From NCBI GenBank assembly GCA_023415525.1, contig JAEZKI010000072.1:1-11230 (forward strand): a stretch of 11,230 bases of DNA, written 5' to 3'. The notes under the pieces were generated by a model that did not search any database, was not told the DNA's origin, and saw only the letters and a list, made by a program, of their open reading frames with translations. The DNA comes from Bacillota bacterium (GTDB lineage Bacteria; Bacillota; Clostridia; Lachnospirales; Cellulosilyticaceae). Within the stretch, counting starts at the first letter, position 1; the number at the start of each line of letters is the position of its first letter. The position numbers were made by a program, and so were the translations under genes. This document shows, in pieces, positions 6,891-11,230 of this stretch.

Positions 6891-6989
6891 CTATTAGATG
6901 TGAAGCTATTTAACTTTTTGAAGAGGCCTATAACAAAGAGAAAATAGAAATTAAGAATTTAGTGGAAGTGTAGAGAGGGAGGAAAAGAG

Positions 6990-7928
6990 ATGTTTCAAAG
7001 AAAAATAAGTAAGATAATAAGCCTTTTAGCAATAGTTACATTAATGGGGGTAAGTACTCAAACGGTTTATGGGAAAGAACTAGAAAAGGGAAATCCAGTA
7101 GCTATGTATTATAGGGAAGCTATTGTCTTAGAAGATGGGACCTCCATACCAATAGGAGAAGACTATAAGGCTTTATTTGTGAATGGTACCTTGGTGCCAA
7201 ACTATCCTATACGAACTTATGGGGAGATCCTTTTAGTGCCTCTAAGATTAATTAGTGAAGAACTGGGTTACCTTGTAAAATGGGATGGGAAGCAACAATT
7301 CATTACCCTTACAAAGGGAAGCGATGCAATCTCACTCGCTATAAAAGACACAAAAGTAGTAGGTAACAAAGAGGTGATGACATTAGAATGTCCACCTACA
7401 TTATATAACGGGATAACTTATGTCCCCCTAAGTTTCATAGCAGATTATTTGAGGGGAACAGTGAAATATGCACCTGAATTAAAATTGCCTTATACTTATT
7501 ACTATGATATAGAGATACCCGTTTCATCAAGTGATACCCTTATAAGGCAGTACCCTAATGTGATTATTGATGAGCTATATGACGAATACAAAAGCATCTC
7601 AAAAGAAGAAGCCAAGGAAGAAGCCCAGAAAGTATGCCGAGAGGGACTTGAGAATTTCAAAAAAAGCCTAAAAGAAAAACTTGTAAGTCAAGGGGAAGTA
7701 GCTAATCGATTTGATAGTGAATTTGCAAGTATTGAAAAGGAAATAGGTAGAATGATGTCTATCGGTGAAGTTTCTAGATATTATAAGTTCACCCTAGGTG
7801 TTTATGATGTACTTGTTGATAAATACAACAAAAACATCTTTTTTGAAGTCTATTCCTCTGGTATAAAGGTTAAAAAAGTGGATATTCATGATCCAGAGTT
7901 ATTTATAGCTGTTTTTATAGTAGGCTAA
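6990..7928 (+). CDS. Secreted stalk-domain (copper amine oxidase N-terminal-like) protein
   Basis: ATG 6990 is seven bases after GGGAGG (6977-6982); the protein has 312 residues. A Sec signal peptide is clear: basic start (FQRKISK), hydrophobic core (about 8-22), probable cleavage after V-Y-G (26-28). Residues 60-161 match the stalk domain named for copper amine oxidase N-termini: F-V-N-G (63-66), then two half-repeats V-P-L-R-L-I-S-E-E-L-G-Y-L-V-K-W-D (83-99) and Y-V-P-L-S-F-I-A-D-Y-L (144-154). Clostridia use this domain as a non-catalytic surface module; there is no amine oxidase domain here, so no enzyme activity is implied. Residues 200-255 are a charged helical, perhaps coiled-coil, stretch, and 260-312 are strand-rich. 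The C-terminal part is unrecognised. It likely acts outside the cell or at the wall; no sorting motif is visible. Confidence 0.85.
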   Translation: MFQRKISKIISLLAIVTLMGVSTQTVYGKELEKGNPVAMYYREAIVLEDGTSIPIGEDYKALFVNGTLVPNYPIRTYGEILLVPLRLISEELGYLVKWDGKQQFITLTKGSDAISLAIKDTKVVGNKEVMTLECPPTLYNGITYVPLSFIADYLRGTVKYAPELKLPYTYYYDIEIPVSSSDTLIRQYPNVIIDELYDEYKSISKEEAKEEAQKVCREGLENFKKSLKEKLVSQGEVANRFDSEFASIEKEIGRMMSIGEVSRYYKFTLGVYDVLVDKYNKNIFFEVYSSGIKVKKVDIHDPELFIAVFIVG

Positions 7929-8007
7929 TAGGCTTAATAAAGGGTAAAAGCTTAAGCATAAATAAAGCATCTAGGTTCTAGAAAAATTAACTGAGGGAGA
8001 GATACTT

Positions 8008-8466
8008 ATGAAAAAATATAAGATACTAAAAATAAGGGAACATGAGGAGTTGAAGGAGCAAGCTGCAGAGTGGTTTCATGAGAAATGGAAAATCCCTAAG
8101 AAAGCCTATCTAGAAAGTATGGAAGAATGCCTGAAAAATGAGGAGGCCATTCCACAATGGTATATTGTTATGGACGAACAAAGGATAATAGCTGGGTTAG
8201 GGGTTATAGATAATGACTTTCATGATAGAAAAGATTTAACACCTAATGTTTGTGCGGTTTATGTAGAAAAGGAATATCGTCATCAAAGGATAGCAGCTAA
8301 GATGCTTCAATTTGTATGTGATGAATTAGCAGAAAAGGGAATAGAGACACTCTATCTGATTACAGATCATACCGCCTTATATGAACGTTATGGATGGGAG
8401 TTTCTATGTATGGTCCAAGGGGATGGAGAAACGAATATGACAAGAATGTATATTCATAAGATGTAG
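8008..8466 (+). CDS. GNAT-family N-acetyltransferase
   Basis: ATG 8008 lies eight bases after GAGGGAG (7993-7999); 152 residues is normal for a single-domain GNAT. These enzymes move an acetyl group from acetyl-CoA to an amine on a small molecule or protein. Evidence is the central strand W-Y-I-V-M-D-E-Q-R-I-I-A-G-L-G-V (51-66), the motif A region V-C-A-V-Y-V-E-K-E-Y-R-H-Q-R-I-A-A-K-M-L (81-100), and the motif B-like L-Y-E-R-Y-G-W-E-F (124-132). In motif A the usual first Gly of Q/R-x-x-G-x-G/A is Arg94, although Ala96 fits. The substrate is unknown. It sits 79 bases after the stalk-domain gene and 113 before the AraC gene, with no terminator on either side. A role in detoxification with the next genes is possible but not shown. 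Confidence 0.87.
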   Translation: MKKYKILKIREHEELKEQAAEWFHEKWKIPKKAYLESMEECLKNEEAIPQWYIVMDEQRIIAGLGVIDNDFHDRKDLTPNVCAVYVEKEYRHQRIAAKMLQFVCDELAEKGIETLYLITDHTALYERYGWEFLCMVQGDGETNMTRMYIHKM

Positions 8467-8505
8467 TTCTAGCTATCTATAGAGAATGTGTTTTTGAAGA
8501 CTTCT

Positions 8506-8535
8506 TTGAGATAGAAGAAGGAAGAAGTTTAGATT
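8506..8535 (+). promoter_or_regulatory. Candidate promoter and inverted repeat before the AraC gene
   Basis: TTGAGA (8506-8511, 5 of 6) and TAGATT (8530-8535, 4 of 6) are 18 bases apart. ACTTCTT (8500-8506) and AAGAAGT (8522-8528) form a 7-bp inverted repeat across the spacer, and CTTCTT/AAGAAG (8501-8506/8515-8520) gives a second pairing. It may be a site for self-regulation. Low certainty, since the DNA is purine-biased here. Confidence 0.3.
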
Positions 8536-8579
8536 CATATTTAGTGAGGCTAAATATAAGGAGAACAGGAGGAGAGCAT

Positions 8580-9509
8580 ATGCCAGATGAGAGATGTAAG
8601 GAAGAGTATATACGGCGCATTCATAAAGTACAAGATTACATTGAGCAGCATATTAGGAAACCCTTATCTATTGAGGAGCTATCAAGTGTAGCAGGCTTCT
8701 CGAAATATCATTTTTGCCGTATCTTTCAAGGCATGTTGCATGAGCCTTTGGCCTATTATGTGAATCGAATCCGTATGGAGAGGGCGCTTTTTTTACTGGC
8801 CCATCGGACAGATAAGAATATGACAGATATTGCCTACGAACTGGGTTTTACAGATTCAGCCATATTTTCACGAGCTTTTAGGAATTATCATGGTATGAGT
8901 CCTAGAGAATATCGAAAGGAATATAGCAAGAATTGCAAAGATTCCTTTTTATTATCTGAGTACAATAAGGTCACAGCAAAGAAAGAATGGGAAAGCAATC
9001 CGTTTCCTGTAACGGCACAGATTACTCTCGAAAGCCTAGAAGAGAAGCAGTTAGCTTATGTCAGGTATACAGGCACTTATGAGGGATTAGCCAAAGAGTA
9101 TCCTAACCTAGTAGAAACCTTATTGAAGCATGCCGAGAAACAGCACCTGCTTGTAGGGGGAGAGAATTGGGTCCTTGCTATCTACCATGATAATCCTGAG
9201 TTTGGGAAGGAGAGTCAATTCCGTACCAGCTTATGTCTGACAGTACCAGAAGGCATACTGGTTCAAGAAAACGGCGTTTTAGGTAGGATGCAACTAGAAG
9301 GAGGCCTTTATGCAGTGGGGCATTTTGAAATACGGAAGGACCAGTATAGTGATGCTTGGAATTACATGTACCAAGAATGGCTGACAGGGAGTGGTTATGT
9401 TCCAAGAGACGCCTCTCCTTTTGAGGTCTATGGCAGTGATAGTTATGAAGATGCCAATGTTAGCCAAAAGGTAGCTATTTATGTTCCTATTGAACCCATT
9501 CATTTCTAA
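8580..9509 (+). CDS. AraC-family regulator with C-terminal GyrI-like ligand-binding domain
   Basis: ATG 8580 is seven bases after AGGAGG (8567-8572); an in-frame GTG at 8544 lacks a ribosome site. The protein has 309 residues. Residues 10-115 are the AraC DNA-binding domain with two helix-turn-helix units: L-S-I-E-E-L-S-S-V-A-G-F-S (29-41) and M-T-D-I-A-Y-E-L-G-F-T-D (81-92), closing with the family's M-S-P-R-E-Y-R (106-112). Residues 144-307 fit the GyrI-like/effector-binding fold: Y-V-R-Y-T-G-T-Y-E-G-L (160-170), I-Y-H-D-N-P (201-206), and the end strand V-A-I-Y-V-P-I-E. This order is that of Rob-like regulators; the fold in BmrR and Rob-type proteins binds drugs and other small hydrophobic molecules. 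The UvrA-like gene begins 31 bases later, so it is the likely target and operon partner. Effector unknown. Confidence 0.93.
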   Translation: MPDERCKEEYIRRIHKVQDYIEQHIRKPLSIEELSSVAGFSKYHFCRIFQGMLHEPLAYYVNRIRMERALFLLAHRTDKNMTDIAYELGFTDSAIFSRAFRNYHGMSPREYRKEYSKNCKDSFLLSEYNKVTAKKEWESNPFPVTAQITLESLEEKQLAYVRYTGTYEGLAKEYPNLVETLLKHAEKQHLLVGGENWVLAIYHDNPEFGKESQFRTSLCLTVPEGILVQENGVLGRMQLEGGLYAVGHFEIRKDQYSDAWNYMYQEWLTGSGYVPRDASPFEVYGSDSYEDANVSQKVAIYVPIEPIHF

Positions 9510-9540
9510 GAAGCTGTAAATTTATTTTTGAGGTGAATAG

Positions 9541-11230
9541 ATGGAAGAAATCAGGATTCGAGGCGCACGCCTTCATAATTTAAAGGATATTAATTTGACG
9601 ATTCCCAAGGGGAAGCTAGTGGTGATTACAGGGATTAGTGGCTCAGGGAAATCCAGTCTTGCCTTTGACATTCTCTTTGAGGAAGGCAAGAACCAGTATC
9701 TTCGTTCAATTGGTATTCTAGCTGGACTAGATAATGAAGAGCGATTTACTTCACTAGAAGGCATTGGTCCAACAGTAGCCATAAGACAAAATACCATTCG
9801 TCAAAATAATCCTCGTTCCACAGTGGGTACAAAAACGAAGCTTCTCAATCAACTAGCCCTTATTTATGCCAGTGATGGAAAAAATTTAGAGGGAGAGAGT
9901 GAACATTTATCACCAGGGTTATTTCTCTATACCACTAGTGAGGGAGTGTGTATTAGCTGTCAAGGAAGAGGCTCTTATTATACCGTCAATCTTAGGGCGT
10001 TAATCCCTGATTCAAAAACAACACTATTAGAAGTCTATGAGGGCTTGAAGGTAACCAGTGGTTTCTTACACCTTCTCAAGAAGAAATACGGCAGCTATTT
10101 TGAGACACCTTTTTATGAACTCCCAGAAGCAATCCGAGAAGAAGTGGTTTATGGAACTTATGCTAATGGAAAACAAAGTTATTGCCTAGAGCGAATCCTA
10201 AGAAATGCTTATGAAAAAGGGGAAGATGTAGAAGGAGTCTATGAAAAGACCATCTGTCAAGCATGTCATGGCGAAAGAGTGAGTGATGAAGCAAGAGAAA
10301 TTCTCCTACATGGAAAAAGAATAGGTGAGTTAGGTCAGATGACATTGACGAGTCTACTTAGCTTTATAGAGAGTATACCAGAAGAAGAATTATCCCAGTT
10401 TAGTAAGAACGTAGTAAAAAATATCAAAAAAAATTTAAAGCATCTCATTCATTTTCGCCTGGGGCATCTGACACTTTATCGTGAATTAGGCTCTTTAAGT
10501 GGAGGAGAATTACAACGTCTATTTCTTCACCTGCATTTGGAGTCAGGATTGGATTCCCTTATTTATGTCTTTGATGAACCTATGGCAGGCTTACACCCCT
10601 CCGAGAAACAAAGTATTATGGAAGCTGTTAAGGAGTTAAGAGACTTAGGGAATACAGTGATTGTAGTGGAGCATGATCAAGAGATGATTTGCCATGCTGA
10701 CCATATTATAGAGATTGGACCTAAAGCAGGTGCAGAAGGTGGAAGGGTGGTCTACCAAGGAGATTATATAGGCTATAAAAACCAAAACACATTACTTAGT
10801 CAGTACTTGAATGGCAAGGCTACAATGCCCCAACGTAAGAGTAGACGCGTTGTCTTTGACAAGGAAGATTACCTCCTTCTTAAACATGCCAATACCCATT
10901 ATTTAAAGGATTTAACAGTAGCCTTCCCTCTTCATGCCCTGGTGGGAATTGCAGGCTTATCGGGGAGTGGCAAGAGTTCTCTCATCGAAGAGACTCTCCT
11001 TAAACGTCTTGCCAGTGCAAAAAAATATGGCCAGGGGATGGATATAGCAGGTACAGAACGCATCAGTAGTTTTGTTAAGGTATCTCAGGATCCCATTGGA
11101 AGAAGCTCCAGCTCTACCCCTGCTTCCTATATAGGCATTTGGGATAAAATACGAGAACTTTTTGCACAACAACCCGAAGCAAAAATAAAACATATGGATG
11201 CAAGTTATTTTTCTTTTCACTCCAAGGGGG
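9541..11230 (+). CDS. UvrA-like double-ABC ATPase (UvrA2/DrrC type), 3'-truncated by the window edge
   Basis: ATG 9541 follows GAGGTG (9530-9535); the frame stays open to the right edge, giving 563 residues. The first ATPase half is complete: Walker A GISGSGKS (31-38), NPRSTVGT (90-97), C-x-x-C (137-140), CQAC (239-242), signature LSGGELQR (319-326), Walker B IYVFDEPMAGLH (341-352) and H-loop EHD (377-379). A second Walker A GLSGSGKS is at 472-479, and PIGRSSSSTPASYIGIWD (518-535) is the UvrA-specific block. In E. coli UvrA (940 aa) the second Walker A is near 640, so about 168 residues are missing, in the part that holds the UvrB-binding domain and one Cys pair of the first zinc finger. That places it with UvrA2/DrrC paralogues, DNA-binding ATPases linked to tolerance of DNA-binding drugs, not the core repair UvrA. 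Confidence 0.92.
   Translation, partial: MEEIRIRGARLHNLKDINLTIPKGKLVVITGISGSGKSSLAFDILFEEGKNQYLRSIGILAGLDNEERFTSLEGIGPTVAIRQNTIRQNNPRSTVGTKTKLLNQLALIYASDGKNLEGESEHLSPGLFLYTTSEGVCISCQGRGSYYTVNLRALIPDSKTTLLEVYEGLKVTSGFLHLLKKKYGSYFETPFYELPEAIREEVVYGTYANGKQSYCLERILRNAYEKGEDVEGVYEKTICQACHGERVSDEAREILLHGKRIGELGQMTLTSLLSFIESIPEEELSQFSKNVVKNIKKNLKHLIHFRLGHLTLYRELGSLSGGELQRLFLHLHLESGLDSLIYVFDEPMAGLHPSEKQSIMEAVKELRDLGNTVIVVEHDQEMICHADHIIEIGPKAGAEGGRVVYQGDYIGYKNQNTLLSQYLNGKATMPQRKSRRVVFDKEDYLLLKHANTHYLKDLTVAFPLHALVGIAGLSGSGKSSLIEETLLKRLASAKKYGQGMDIAGTERISSFVKVSQDPIGRSSSSTPASYIGIWDKIRELFAQQPEAKIKHMDASYFSFHSKG

Noticed and set aside
9178..11220. Minus-strand frames within the AraC and UvrA-like genes
   Set aside because: They overlap well-supported plus-strand domains and have no ribosome sites or family features.

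Overview
The window looks like chromosome of a low-GC Firmicute, most likely a clostridial relative. The DNA is A/T-rich, ribosome sites are strong GGAGG types, ATA, AGA and TTA codons are common, and the stalk-domain protein, GNAT and UvrA-like paralogue all fit that group. The genus cannot be told from sequence alone. No rRNA, tRNA, CRISPR array, transposase or phage gene was seen.

Layout. Bases 2-3479 carry two tandem genes built almost wholly of 34-residue tetratricopeptide (TPR) repeats. The first is cut by the left edge and has 17 full repeats plus part of another; the second is complete with 15. Both end in the same short cap, and an 18-codon TPR relic follows the second. A 99-residue conserved-looking small protein (3626-3925) and a strong terminator come next. 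A lone minus-strand gene (4103-4717) of unknown function has its own terminator and lies back to back with a plus-strand acyl-CoA synthetase-type AMP ligase (5071-6705). A short possible lipoprotein ORF and a 16-bp-stem terminator close that unit.

From 6990 to the right edge all genes are on the plus strand with small gaps and no terminator I can see: a secreted stalk-domain (copper amine oxidase N-terminal-like) protein, a GNAT acetyltransferase, an AraC-type regulator fused to a GyrI-like ligand-binding domain, and, 31 bases later, a UvrA-like double-ABC ATPase that runs off the right edge. The last gene lacks room for the UvrB-binding insertion, so it belongs with UvrA2/DrrC-type paralogues. 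A drug-sensing regulator next to a DrrC-like ATPase suggests an inducible response to a DNA-binding toxin or antibiotic; this is inference.

I corrected several starts by ribosome site: 3626, 4717 (minus), 5071 and 8580. The most interesting items are the fast-changing TPR array with its relic, the AraC-GyrI/UvrA2 pair, the possible small lipoprotein at 6719-6808, and the two unassigned small genes.
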